Part shown: piece by piece, positions 35,299-44,403 of the stretch
Numbering within the stretch: position 1 is the stretch's first letter
Layout: each line of letters begins with the position of its first letter
From: SbD1 sp039679945
GTDB lineage: Bacteria > Desulfobacterota > Syntrophobacteria > Syntrophobacterales > Syntrophobacteraceae
Direction of reading: 5' to 3'
NCBI GenBank assembly: GCA_039679945.1
Contig: JBDKTY010000039.1
Location: 24,887 to 88,886 of the forward strand
Length of the DNA: 64,000 bases
Program-made: the position numbers and the translations under genes
The notes under the pieces: model-generated
Seen by the model: the letters and a program-made list of their open reading frames with translations, nothing else
Database searches by the model: none
What the model was told of the DNA's origin: nothing

Positions 35299-36105
35299 CT
35301 AGTTCTCTTTTCCCTGTCCCGAGAGCGCAAGGGCTTCCGAAGCAGGCTTCGGAGCTGTCTTCGGCGGACATGCCCTCAGATAGCGCAGGCCGGTCCAGAT
35401 AAGAACGGCCGCAAAGACCAGCCTAAGGTACAATTCGGGCATGTTGTTGGCAATTTCTCCTCCGAGAAAGCCGCCAACCAATATACCCGGTATGAGCCCC
35501 ATGAGCAGATTGGTCTGTACATTCTGGAACTTATAATGAGTCCATGCCCCGGCAGCTCCGGCGGGTATCATGGTCAGAAGAGAGGTCCCGTTGGCGGCCT
35601 GCTGCGTGAAGCCAAGCAGGAGCACCATGGCGGGTACCATGATCGTCCCGCCTCCCACTCCCATCATCCCCGACAGAAAACCAGTGAAAACGCCCGTTAC
35701 GAGAAGAATGATGATTCTTGATCCCTGGCTCGGGAAAAAAGATTCCAGGTGGGGAATATAGGGCTTCAGCAACATAAGGATGGACACACAAATGAGAAAA
35801 CCGCCAAAGGAGCGTTTCAGTTTCCATTCAGGCAGGGTATTGGCGAATCTGGCGCCGAATCGTGCCATGAAAATGGCCGTCAGGGCCAGAAGTGCGGCTT
35901 CGGTGACAAACACGTTCCCATGGGTATAGTAATTTACGGCTCCGGCGATTCCCGTGAATACGACAGCGACCAGGCTCGTCCCATGTGCCCGGTGTTGGGA
36001 CATCTTGAGGAAATCGACCATCAGCGGAATCATGACCACTCCGCCGCCGAGTCCTACCAGACCGCCAAAGATACCCGCAAGCAACCCTACGATCAGACTA
36101 CTCAT
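35299..36105 (-). CDS. TauE/SafE family permease (sulfite exporter-like)
   Basis: 268 residues with about eight membrane helices. The two inverted halves each begin with the family's GLVGLGGGVVMIPLMV and GMMGVGGGTIMVPAMV loops. Members export sulfite, sulfoacetate or other organosulfur anions across the inner membrane. No sulfur-metabolism gene is adjacent. The ribosome site before ATG 36105 is weak. Substrate unknown. Confidence 0.88.
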   Translation of the reverse strand: MSSLIVGLLAGIFGGLVGLGGGVVMIPLMVDFLKMSQHRAHGTSLVAVVFTGIAGAVNYYTHGNVFVTEAALLALTAIFMARFGARFANTLPEWKLKRSFGGFLICVSILMLLKPYIPHLESFFPSQGSRIIILLVTGVFTGFLSGMMGVGGGTIMVPAMVLLLGFTQQAANGTSLLTMIPAGAAGAWTHYKFQNVQTNLLMGLIPGILVGGFLGGEIANNMPELYLRLVFAAVLIWTGLRYLRACPPKTAPKPASEALALSGQGKEN

Positions 36106-36374
36106 TTGTTTCTCCAGATCGAAAATGAATGTGAGCGCGCCCGCAAATGAGCTACAATTGAGCGGGTGGATTGTAAATTCTTATGCCTGCCCCGGCAACC
36201 CGGAACAATGCAAAATTACACAATCCATTTTGAAAAGTCTGCCGATTAACAAGTGCGAAAACAATAAAAACCCCGCGAGGCGATTGTTTGCCGCTCCGGA
36301 GCATGTTCACTCCAGGGGGGAGGCACCTTGTTGCGAGGTTTTGCGGCATATGCTGAAGGGAGATAACGGGAACC

Positions 36375-38159
36375 ATGGTCGAGCGCAAGGCATATAACGG
36401 GCAGAAAAAAGAGTTGAGTCTCAGGAACCTGCTGGATGCATTGGTGGAGGATAAAGTCCTGTCACCTCAGGATCGTGAAAGGATAGTCAGTCAGCCTATA
36501 GGAAAAGACAAAGCCGGGACTCACCCGCTCGTGCTTATATCGGAGAAGCGCCTCGCGAGGTTCGCTCCGCCCTATGAAGCCATCACGCTCGATTTCCTGC
36601 TGAACTGGCTCGCCAAAAGGGCGGGTCTTTCCTTCCGACGGATCGATCCCCTTAAAGTGGATGTTACAGCGGTCACGGGGCTTGTTACCTATGCCTACGC
36701 CTCGCGCTACAGGATACTTCCCGTCGAGGTCTATGACGATCTGGTTGTCATCGCAACGGCCGACCCGTTTGATACGGAGTGGGAAGAGGAACTGGAAAGA
36801 ATTCTGCGAAGGCGGATTCAAAAAGTCATCGCCAATCCCAATGATATCAGCCGCTATCTGATTGAGTTTTATGCATTGACCGATTCGGTAAGGCGGGCTT
36901 TCGGCAAGGTTGACGGGGCGCGCATTGGCGCGACCATGAATCTGGAGCAGATGATCGAACTCGGGCGGGCGGGCAAATTGGATGCAAACGACCGCTATGT
37001 GGTAAACATCGTGGACTGGCTGTTGCAATACGCATTCGACCAGCGGGCAAGCGATATCCACCTCGAACCACGCCGCGAGAACAGCGATGTCCGTTTCCGT
37101 ATAGATGGCGTCCTACACCTGGTCTACCAGCTTCCTTCCGTTGTGATGAGCGCTGTCATCAGCCGCATCAAGGTTTTGGGGAGGATGGATCTGGCCGAAA
37201 AAAGACGTCCCCAGGATGGCCGCATAAAGACAAAGGCCCCGGCCGGTCATGAAGTCGAACTGCGCCTCTCTACGATGCCGACGGTCTTTGGTGAAAAACT
37301 CGTCATGCGTATTTTCGATCCGGAGGTCACGATAAGAGGCTTCGACGAACTGGGCTTTAGCGACCAGGAACTGGCGGAATGGAAGAAGATGGTAACCTCG
37401 CCTCATGGGATAATCCTCGTTACGGGGCCAACCGGGTCGGGAAAAACCACTACACTATACTCCACTCTCAAATACATCGCGCGCCCAGAGGTGAACGTCT
37501 GCACGGTGGAGGATCCGATTGAAATGGTGGAGCCAAAGTTCAATCAAATGCAGGTTCATCCTCTCATCGGGCTTGATTTCGCAAGCGGGCTGCGTACATT
37601 TCTCCGGCAGGACCCGGATATCATCATGGTTGGCGAAATACGCGATCTGGAAACCGCTGAAATGGCCATCCAGGCCGCACTCACCGGCCATCTCGTCTTT
37701 TCTTCGCTGCACACCAATGATGCTCCATCGGCGATAGTGAGAATGATGGACATCGGGGTTCCGCACTACCTTATCAGGGCCACCCTGCTGGGTGTTGTCG
37801 CGCAGCGTCTCGTGCGGACTCTGTGCCCGAAGTGCCGTGAGCCCGGAACGATCGATGACGAACTTTGGAATGGGCTGATCGGTTCCTGGAATGTCGAGAA
37901 AAGCGACTCCATTTTCCAGCCGGCCGGGTGCCTCGAATGCCGTGAAACCGGGTACCGGGGACGGGTGGGTATTTACGAGATGCTGACGATTACCCCGGAA
38001 ATCCGTAGCTTGATAAGACCTGACTCCGACATTTCAGCCATCCGTGAACAGGCTAGAAAAGAGGGCATGCATTCCCTCCAGGTGGCCGGGGCGCTCAAGA
38101 TTTTAGCCGGCCAGACCTCGGCGGAGGAGGTCTTCCGGGTCGCGGGGCCGGTTGGCTGA
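36375..38159 (+). CDS. Type II secretion/type IV pilus assembly ATPase (GspE/PilB family)
   Basis: 594 residues, full length. Residues 1-150 form the MshEN/GspE N-terminal domain. The ATPase domain has Walker A GPTGSGKTTT near residue 355, an Asp box (VEDPIEM), Walker B DPDIIMVGEIRD, and His box LTGHLVFSSLHTNDA. The tetracysteine zinc loop is present (CPKC, then CLEC). It hydrolyses ATP to push pilins or pseudopilins at the inner membrane. No pilus or secretion gene lies near it, so it is an orphan in this window; whether it is PilB-like or GspE-like cannot be settled. Confidence 0.92.
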   Translation: MVERKAYNGQKKELSLRNLLDALVEDKVLSPQDRERIVSQPIGKDKAGTHPLVLISEKRLARFAPPYEAITLDFLLNWLAKRAGLSFRRIDPLKVDVTAVTGLVTYAYASRYRILPVEVYDDLVVIATADPFDTEWEEELERILRRRIQKVIANPNDISRYLIEFYALTDSVRRAFGKVDGARIGATMNLEQMIELGRAGKLDANDRYVVNIVDWLLQYAFDQRASDIHLEPRRENSDVRFRIDGVLHLVYQLPSVVMSAVISRIKVLGRMDLAEKRRPQDGRIKTKAPAGHEVELRLSTMPTVFGEKLVMRIFDPEVTIRGFDELGFSDQELAEWKKMVTSPHGIILVTGPTGSGKTTTLYSTLKYIARPEVNVCTVEDPIEMVEPKFNQMQVHPLIGLDFASGLRTFLRQDPDIIMVGEIRDLETAEMAIQAALTGHLVFSSLHTNDAPSAIVRMMDIGVPHYLIRATLLGVVAQRLVRTLCPKCREPGTIDDELWNGLIGSWNVEKSDSIFQPAGCLECRETGYRGRVGIYEMLTITPEIRSLIRPDSDISAIREQARKEGMHSLQVAGALKILAGQTSAEEVFRVAGPVG

Positions 38160-38343
38160 TGCCGGGCAAACCAATCCGGAACTGTGGGAAAAATGGAATA
38201 CATGGGATAAGACCCAAAGAGACTGATTTCGGCGTGCAGGTGGCCGCGGTGTTTTCGACCTGGGCTGAAATCCAACCAGTGGCTATTGTGACCCGACCTG
38301 GACAAATACTATTTCCTTTTTGCATTTCCATGTGGCCGCCTAT

Positions 38344-39459
38344 ATGATTCGATTTCTGCTTGTTTTTCTGTCCGTCTATTCTCTCATGCACGCCTTGTTC
38401 TATCTCAGAGTACGCGTCCTCCTCCCCGACAGGTGGCCGTATCACTTTCTATTGGCCGCATTCCTCGCCCTGATGATATTCGGTCCCGTCGGCGCGCGGC
38501 TTCTCGAAAGAGCCGATCACCACGTTCTTGCGCGCATCTCGGCCTTCGCGGGCTATTCCTGGATGGGTTTTATATTTTACGCATTCTGGTTTTTCCTGCT
38601 GCTGGGGGCAGCCGAACTCATTTTCAAACTGGCAAATGTAGTCGCGGGTTCATCCCTGCCCACGGTAACCGGCCGAATGGCCGTGCTGGGCGTGCTGGCT
38701 GCTTCACTCGCGGTAAACATCCATGGCTACTTCGAGGCCGGGAATTTGCGAGTGGAGAGGTTTAGCATACCGACGGCCAAGCTCCCACCCGGGGTCGATC
38801 GTGTGCGGATCGCGCAGATATCGGACATTCACCTGGGACTCCTGACTGGCGCCGAGCGAGTCGAGGCAATTCTGGCGAAGGTGAAAACCGAATCGCCCGA
38901 CATACTCGTGTGCACGGGTGATCTGGTTGACGGCGACATGAACAGGATCGACAATCTGCCCGCGGTCTTTGCGACGATGAAACCCAGGCTGGGAAAATAC
39001 GCTGTCACCGGGAATCACGAGATTTACGCCGGGCTTGCGGAGGCAATCCAGGCGGAAAGAAGTTACGGGTTCAAGGTTCTGCGGGGTGAGATCACCAATG
39101 TTGGAAACATACTAAACGTCGCGGGTGTTGACGATCCCGCCGCGGGAATGGCGGTTGATGAAAAAACGTTACTCGGCGCGGCCCAAAACGGACTATTCAC
39201 TTTGTTGCTAAAGCATCGTCCGGAAGTGGACCGTGACTGCCTCGGTCTATTCGACCTGCAACTCTCGGGACATACCCATTATGGCCAGATTTACCCTTTC
39301 AGGTATATAGCGCAAAGGGTCTATCCTTTTCAGAACGGCCCCTATTTTCTTGAAAAAGGGACGGTCCTCTACACGAGCCGGGGGTCCGGTACCTGGGGCC
39401 CGCCCATTCGCGTCCTCGCCCCGCCCGAGGTTACTATCATCGACATAGTGCGCGAGTAA
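38344..39459 (+). CDS. Membrane-anchored metallophosphoesterase
   Basis: 371 residues. The first 130 residues contain four hydrophobic helices; the catalytic calcineurin-like domain starts near residue 145 with the full set of metal motifs: ISDIHLG, CTGDLVDGD, VTGNHE and LSGHTHYGQ. The arrangement matches YkuE/YaeI-type enzymes, some of which cleave UDP-2,3-diacylglucosamine or other pyrophosphates at the membrane. ATG 38344 was chosen; a TTG at 38320 is in frame and equally weakly supported. Substrate unknown. Confidence 0.85.
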   Translation: MIRFLLVFLSVYSLMHALFYLRVRVLLPDRWPYHFLLAAFLALMIFGPVGARLLERADHHVLARISAFAGYSWMGFIFYAFWFFLLLGAAELIFKLANVVAGSSLPTVTGRMAVLGVLAASLAVNIHGYFEAGNLRVERFSIPTAKLPPGVDRVRIAQISDIHLGLLTGAERVEAILAKVKTESPDILVCTGDLVDGDMNRIDNLPAVFATMKPRLGKYAVTGNHEIYAGLAEAIQAERSYGFKVLRGEITNVGNILNVAGVDDPAAGMAVDEKTLLGAAQNGLFTLLLKHRPEVDRDCLGLFDLQLSGHTHYGQIYPFRYIAQRVYPFQNGPYFLEKGTVLYTSRGSGTWGPPIRVLAPPEVTIIDIVRE

Positions 39460-39696
39460 GTCGTGTTCAAAATGGGTATGGAAGGATGCTATCCAGGATC
39501 GAGTGAGTCGCGCCGGCCGCATCCCCCGGCCAGCCCGTGACTCGTCTTGGCGCCGCGGCCATCGGGAGGATTCGCTCTTCAATGCCCGAGCGGGAGGATT
39601 GAAGCCCTGTCACGCGCAATTGTATGCGGCTCTGCCTGTTTCCTAAAGCCTCATCCGGCAAGGCCCTTTGTCCTGCCTGGCGCAATGATGGGATGT

Positions 39697-40179
39697 TCAG
39701 GACATCTTGTTGTGCTTGCGGAGTCTATCGAGTTCGCGGTTTTCTTCCTTCCTCTTGATGCTCTCCCTCTTGTCGTACTCCTTTTTGCCTCTCGCCAGGG
39801 CAATTTCGACCTTGGCCTTGCCGTCCTTGAAGTAGACTTTGAGTGGAATCAAAGAGAAACCGCGTTCCTGGGTTTTTCCCAGGAGCTTCTTGATTTCGAA
39901 TCCATGGAGGAGAAGCTTTCTGACACGTTCGGGATCATGGTTCTCGTAGGACGCGTGAGTGTAGGGACTTATGTGTAAACCGTAAAGAAAGACCTCGTTT
40001 TTTTTAACTTTTGCGTAGCTGTCCTTGAGATTGGCTCGTCCCCCGCGCAGCGATTTGACTTCCGTACCGAGCAGGACCATGCCGGCCTCGAACCTTTCCG
40101 TTATCTCGTAGTCATGAAATGCCTTCTTATTCTGGCATACAATGCGAATGTTCTCGCCTTCGGGTTTGCTCTTGGCCAT
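39697..40179 (-). CDS. smpB: SsrA-binding protein SmpB
   Basis: 160 residues. The oligonucleotide-binding fold has the family's GTEVKSLRGGRANLKDSYA and NHDPERVRKLLLH, and the C-terminal basic tail RGKKEYDKRESIKRKEENRE that enters the ribosome decoding site. It brings tmRNA to stalled ribosomes. It begins 12 bases after ptsI and is the last gene of ptsH-ptsI-smpB. No ssrA gene was found in the 237 bases behind it. Confidence 0.96.
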   Translation of the reverse strand: MAKSKPEGENIRIVCQNKKAFHDYEITERFEAGMVLLGTEVKSLRGGRANLKDSYAKVKKNEVFLYGLHISPYTHASYENHDPERVRKLLLHGFEIKKLLGKTQERGFSLIPLKVYFKDGKAKVEIALARGKKEYDKRESIKRKEENRELDRLRKHNKMS

Positions 40180-40191
40180 ATTGACTCAGGT

Positions 40192-42033
40192 CTATCCTCT
40201 CTGACTTGTTCGCTTGCCGATACCGATAGCTTGCCGGACCGACAGCCTTCCGGAAAGAAAGGGCTGTGGATCAAAAACCCTGAACTCTTCAGGGAAGTCC
40301 TTCTTAATCTTTTTCCCCAGTAAGTCGCTTATTTCCAGTGCAGTGTTAAGTCGAAGGACTTTCCGGGCGAACCGGCAGCAATCTTTTATCGTGGAGCGTC
40401 TGATAAGATTCTTGACGCGCGGAAGCGACTGCGGATTCATGCTGAGAGTGTCGATCTGCAGTCCCAGCAGAATAGGAATATAGAGGGGTTCACCCGCCAT
40501 CTCGCCACACAGCGAAACGGGAATCCGCGCTTTGTGGCCGGCATCGACGGTATGCTTGATGAAACGCAGCACCGCGGGGTGAAGCGGTTCAAACAGGTAA
40601 GCCACATGTTCGTTGGAACGGTCTATCCCGAGGCTGTACTGGATCAGGTCGTTGGTGCCAATGCTGAAAAAATCCACCTCGGGAGCGAGAAGGTCAGCTA
40701 TTGCAACCGCGGAGGGCACTTCGATCATGACGCCGATAGGCATCTTTTCATCAAAAGGAATGCGCCTGGCGGCGAGATCCTCCATGACCTCCCTGACAAT
40801 CCGTTTCGCCTCGAGTACTTCGCCCACTCCGGAAACCAGGGGAAACATGAGGCGTATATTCCTGGCGGCGGCGCTCGCGCGGAGAATGGCGCTCAACTGC
40901 ATTTTGAAAAGGTCGGGGTAGTGCAGGCACAGACGGATCGAGCGCAGCCCGAGAGCGGGGTTGACTTCTTCGAGCCTGGGATACCAGGCCGAGAGCTTAT
41001 CGGCGCCCAGGTCCAGGGTCCGGATGGTGACCCAGTTGGGCGCCATCAGTTCGGAGAGGTCACGGTAGTCGCGATAAAGGCTCTCTTCATCGGGCATATC
41101 CGCCCTGTTCATAAAGAAGAACTCGGTGCGGTACAGGCCTATCGCTTCAGCTCCGTTATCTTTCGAAGCCACTATTTCTTCCAGAAGCTCGATATTGGCC
41201 TCGACCCCGACCCTGTGTCCGTCGCGGGTCTGCGCGGGGAGATGCGCCTTGCGGGAGATCTCTTTAAGATACGCCTCCAGCTCTATCTGCCTCTCGTAGT
41301 AGACGCCGATCTCTTCCTCCGAAGGATTAACCATGATCCTGCCGGTGGTCCCGTCGACGATGAGAATATCTCCCATCGAAATGAGCCGGGTAGCGTTTTC
41401 GGCGGCGATTACCGAGGGGATGTTGAGGGAACGGGCGATAATGGAGGTATGCGAGGTCCGGCCGCCTATTTCGGTCACAACTCCGAGAGTACGTTCCACC
41501 TGGAGTTGAATGGCATCCGCAGGGGAGAGTTCATGGGCAATGATGATCACTCTTTCGCGGATGTTTTCAAGGGGGGATTGCTCTTTGCCCGCGAGGATGC
41601 GAAGCACCCGTTCTCCCGCCGAATCCACGTCCGCCATGCGGCTGCGCACATATTCGTCATTGAGCCCGCTGAACAGATTCCTGGCCCTGGCGAGGGATTT
41701 GCTCAATGCCATGTGAGCATTCATGCGCTCGGTTCGAATATATTGCAGTGATTCATCGAAAATAGAGCGGTCCCGAAGAATCATCTGCTGCACCTCGAGC
41801 ATATGGACATGGTCCCTGAACTCGGTGCGTACTGTTTTTTTTATGGATTCAAGATCGGCTTCGGCGCGGTCGACAGCTTCCGTGAAGCGCAGGCACTCGG
41901 AGGCAATGGCCTCTTCGCCGAACAGATTGTACTGCGGGACTGGAAGGCGTCCGCGTTCCAGGATGTATGCCTTCCCAATCGCAATCCCGGGGGAGGATCC
42001 GATACCGTTTAAAATCAGTGTGGACTTGCTCAT
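40192..42033 (-). CDS. ptsI: Phosphoenolpyruvate-protein phosphotransferase (PTS enzyme I)
   Basis: 613 residues, close to the usual 575 plus. The phospho-histidine is in GGRTSHTSIIARSL near residue 195; the C-terminal PEP-binding TIM barrel has LGLRSIRL and the catalytic Cys region CGEMAGEPLY. It passes phosphate from PEP to HPr. The hpr gene lies upstream on the same strand with 100 bases between. No EII permease is nearby. Confidence 0.95.
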   Translation of the reverse strand: MSKSTLILNGIGSSPGIAIGKAYILERGRLPVPQYNLFGEEAIASECLRFTEAVDRAEADLESIKKTVRTEFRDHVHMLEVQQMILRDRSIFDESLQYIRTERMNAHMALSKSLARARNLFSGLNDEYVRSRMADVDSAGERVLRILAGKEQSPLENIRERVIIIAHELSPADAIQLQVERTLGVVTEIGGRTSHTSIIARSLNIPSVIAAENATRLISMGDILIVDGTTGRIMVNPSEEEIGVYYERQIELEAYLKEISRKAHLPAQTRDGHRVGVEANIELLEEIVASKDNGAEAIGLYRTEFFFMNRADMPDEESLYRDYRDLSELMAPNWVTIRTLDLGADKLSAWYPRLEEVNPALGLRSIRLCLHYPDLFKMQLSAILRASAAARNIRLMFPLVSGVGEVLEAKRIVREVMEDLAARRIPFDEKMPIGVMIEVPSAVAIADLLAPEVDFFSIGTNDLIQYSLGIDRSNEHVAYLFEPLHPAVLRFIKHTVDAGHKARIPVSLCGEMAGEPLYIPILLGLQIDTLSMNPQSLPRVKNLIRRSTIKDCCRFARKVLRLNTALEISDLLGKKIKKDFPEEFRVFDPQPFLSGRLSVRQAIGIGKRTSQRG

Positions 42034-42135
42034 GGAAGCATCATCTCGATCGGAAATAGAATAAGCCCAAAACAGGGCTTATTATTCATATTCGATTTTT
42101 GTGAGGCTGGGAAGAATATAAGTGCCTGGGACCGC

Positions 42136-42429
42136 TCACGGCTCGCCGAATTTGGTTTGAAACAGGGCGGCCAGGGAACTTATTGCTTCCGAGGCATCGT
42201 GGCCCTGAGCCGAAACATGGACCCTGCTCCCGTGAGGGCACACAAGGGTCATGAGATCAAGAATGCTCTTGGCGTTTACTGTGACTCCACACTTGGAGAT
42301 GAGGATCTCCGAGTCGAAACGGCTGGCGGTCTTCACTATCTGGGCCGCAACCCTCGCGTGAATCCCCAGCCTGTTCGCGACAACAAAATCCTGCTCCAGG
42401 GGAGGCAATTCTCGGGAACTTTGGTTCAA
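42136..42429 (-). CDS. ptsH: HPr family phosphocarrier protein
   Basis: 97 residues from TTG 42429, six bases after GAAGGGA; longer in-frame starts reach back to 42516 but lack a site and resemblance. The phosphorylated His24 is in RLGIHARVA. The Ser equivalent to Ser46 is present in NAKSILDLMTL, so HPr kinase control is possible. With EI alone it probably serves a regulatory rather than a sugar-uptake PTS (inference). Confidence 0.88.
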   Translation of the reverse strand: MNQSSRELPPLEQDFVVANRLGIHARVAAQIVKTASRFDSEILISKCGVTVNAKSILDLMTLVCPHGSRVHVSAQGHDASEAISSLAALFQTKFGEP

Positions 42430-42712
42430 AACGACTTCCCTTCGGTGTAAAAAATTCCGCGGGTCTATTAGCATACGGTACCCTATGAAGTCAACCGTCT
42501 GTGAGACATGAGCCATACAAGCCCGAATCCGTTATAACACTCTGTACGTTCACAAGATAAGATCGGAATCGGCGAATGAATCTAAAGTTGTTTTATCGTC
42601 CATGGGAGAATTTATTGAAAAATTCAACCACGGGCCCCCTCTGCCGAGATGGGGCCTCTCTCGAATGACTGCCTCGCCGGTTTCGTGCCCCATACGGGCG
42701 AACCGGGCCTGC

Positions 42713-43555
42713 CTATTTTTTTATGAAGTGGACGATGCTTTCCGCAATTTTGGGAGAATAGAGCATACCCACATGGCTCAGGGGCGCAGTCTCGTACCGG
42801 ACCCAGTCAGGAGGGGCCGCGAGCCCTTCAGCGGGCAGCACGAGGGCGTCGGCGGGTGAAAAGAGAGAAATTCCCCCGCAGGGCATTGCCTGAGCCTTCT
42901 CCTCTAATTCCACGATAAGCGGACCCTCGTACATGAGACTCGCGGCAAGACGGCCGACCCCGAAAGCTGCCATCCTGGAGCCTCGATGGGGCGTCCCGAG
43001 AGTTATCACTACAGCGGGAGAGTCTTCCGCCCCCGATCTTTCGGCATATACCCTGGCGAGCAACCCCCCGAGGCTGTGGCCAATGATGATGAGGGGCTGG
43101 TTCGATGACGCGGGGCGGCAACGCCGTATGGCCGTTTGAAGTTTTTCGAGGGCGGCTTCAAAATTGGTGAAGAAGCTGCCGTAGTTGACTGCAAATACAT
43201 TGGCAAAGCCGGCCTTCCTCAGTCTGCGACGCAGGAAAAGCCATGCGCTGGCGTTGTGATACAGTCCGTGTACCAGGACTATTACAGGTTGAGAAGAGGA
43301 GAGCGCCTTGGGCCTCCACAGAGCGCGAACGAAGCCCGTGGGAAAACAGACAACGGCCAGGATAACGCTTGCGATGGAGCAAATTACGCCTTGGATCATC
43401 AGCTTCGGCAGACTTTTCCCCGAATTCGCGATGGCGCGGCGACGAGCGTACCCCGAATTTTCATACCAGAAAAAGGAATAGGTGAAGAGGGAAACCACAA
43501 CGGCAGCAAGGAACAGACAAAGGCATATTTCCAGCAGGATGTTCATAACAGCCAT
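42713..43555 (-). CDS. Alpha/beta-hydrolase (lipase/esterase-like), membrane-anchored
   Basis: 280 residues. Two hydrophobic segments in the first 75 residues suggest membrane attachment. The hydrolase core has the oxyanion strand VLVHGLYHNASAWL, the nucleophile elbow GHSLGGL, a Gly-rich LGTPHRGS (lipase-like), the acid in SPADALV and His in PLSHVGML. It resembles triacylglycerol lipases/PGAP1-like esterases. It overlaps the HAD gene upstream by 13 bases, so translation is coupled. Substrate unknown. Confidence 0.82.
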   Translation of the reverse strand: MAVMNILLEICLCLFLAAVVVSLFTYSFFWYENSGYARRRAIANSGKSLPKLMIQGVICSIASVILAVVCFPTGFVRALWRPKALSSSQPVIVLVHGLYHNASAWLFLRRRLRKAGFANVFAVNYGSFFTNFEAALEKLQTAIRRCRPASSNQPLIIIGHSLGGLLARVYAERSGAEDSPAVVITLGTPHRGSRMAAFGVGRLAASLMYEGPLIVELEEKAQAMPCGGISLFSPADALVLPAEGLAAPPDWVRYETAPLSHVGMLYSPKIAESIVHFIKK

Positions 43556-44241
43556 CTTTCCTCAAAAAGTTGCATTAAATCCGGAATGTCCGCAGCGACA
43601 ATATCCGGAGGCCTGAGTAGCCCCTGCAACATGAGCGCGGTAGCGGCCTTCTCGCGTTCGGGCCGGGACAGAACCCACGCAGTCTGGAAGCCGAGGTCTC
43701 GGGCAGGATTGATATCCAGTTCGAAACTGTCGCCGACGATAATGCACTCGGACGGTTTCCTGCAAGTCAGTTTAAGCGCGTAATTGAAAATGGCGGCCGA
43801 GGGCTTCTTCTCTCCGAGCCTGAAGCTCAAGACCGTGTGGTCGAACATCTCCGAAATTGTCGGGCATTTCTCACGGAAGCCCTGGTAGAAGGGTTCCCAC
43901 GTGTTGGATATAAGTCCCAGGATGATACCGGAACGTTTGAGCATGAGGAGCAGCCGGTCCGCGCCATCGATTTCAGAAACGCTTTCGTACTGTTCCCTCC
44001 ACAAGTGTGTAATGGTCTTGAAGATTCCAGCCGGATCATGACCGGGAAGAATTCTCTCCAGTGCGCATGCAAGGATTTTCGGTTCGGCCGCGTTGCATGT
44101 CATGAGAAGGCGGCCGGCCTTGCGCTTTTCCTTTTCATTGAGTTGCAGGCGGGAGGCCAGTAAATCGCGAGCAGTCTCCGCCTGGCCTGAAACGAGGGTG
44201 TTGCCGAGATCAAAAAAGGCAACTGCCGGTCTGTTTTGCAT
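43543..44241 (-). CDS. HAD superfamily hydrolase
   Basis: 232 residues. Motif I is FFDLGNTLV (nucleophile Asp11 with Gly-Asn in place of the usual Gly-Thr), motif II LISNTW, motif III Lys in GEKKPSAAIF, and motif IV VGDSFELDI. This is a phosphoglycolate-phosphatase/haloacid dehalogenase-type cap fold. It would dephosphorylate a small metabolite. It is coupled with the hydrolase gene downstream and divergent from the glycosyltransferase at 44404. Confidence 0.87.
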   Translation of the reverse strand: MQNRPAVAFFDLGNTLVSGQAETARDLLASRLQLNEKEKRKAGRLLMTCNAAEPKILACALERILPGHDPAGIFKTITHLWREQYESVSEIDGADRLLLMLKRSGIILGLISNTWEPFYQGFREKCPTISEMFDHTVLSFRLGEKKPSAAIFNYALKLTCRKPSECIIVGDSFELDINPARDLGFQTAWVLSRPEREKAATALMLQGLLRPPDIVAADIPDLMQLFEERWLL

Positions 44242-44306
44242 AATTGCTCAATACCCTTTGGCGAGTGCTTCAGCACCCACGCGGGAGCAAACCGTCACGA
44301 AAGTGG

Positions 44307-44336
44307 TTGATAGACCACGGCCCGGGAGAATATAGT
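44307..44336 (+). promoter_or_regulatory. Promoter for the GT28-like glycosyltransferase gene
   Basis: TTGATA at 44307-44312, 18-base spacer, TATAGT at 44331-44336; transcription start near 44343. Confidence 0.6.
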
Positions 44337-44403
44337 CTGCGCACCCCGCCGGTTTTGCCCTCCCTCGCGGGTCTATTCAGACCAATTTAATCAGGAGGCC
44401 GAG

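Noticed and set aside
39460..39696. Possible tmRNA gene beside smpB
   Set aside because: No tRNA-like ends or tag reading frame found.
40534..41751. A 405-codon plus frame over ptsI
   Set aside because: Shadow; enzyme I on the other strand has all motifs.
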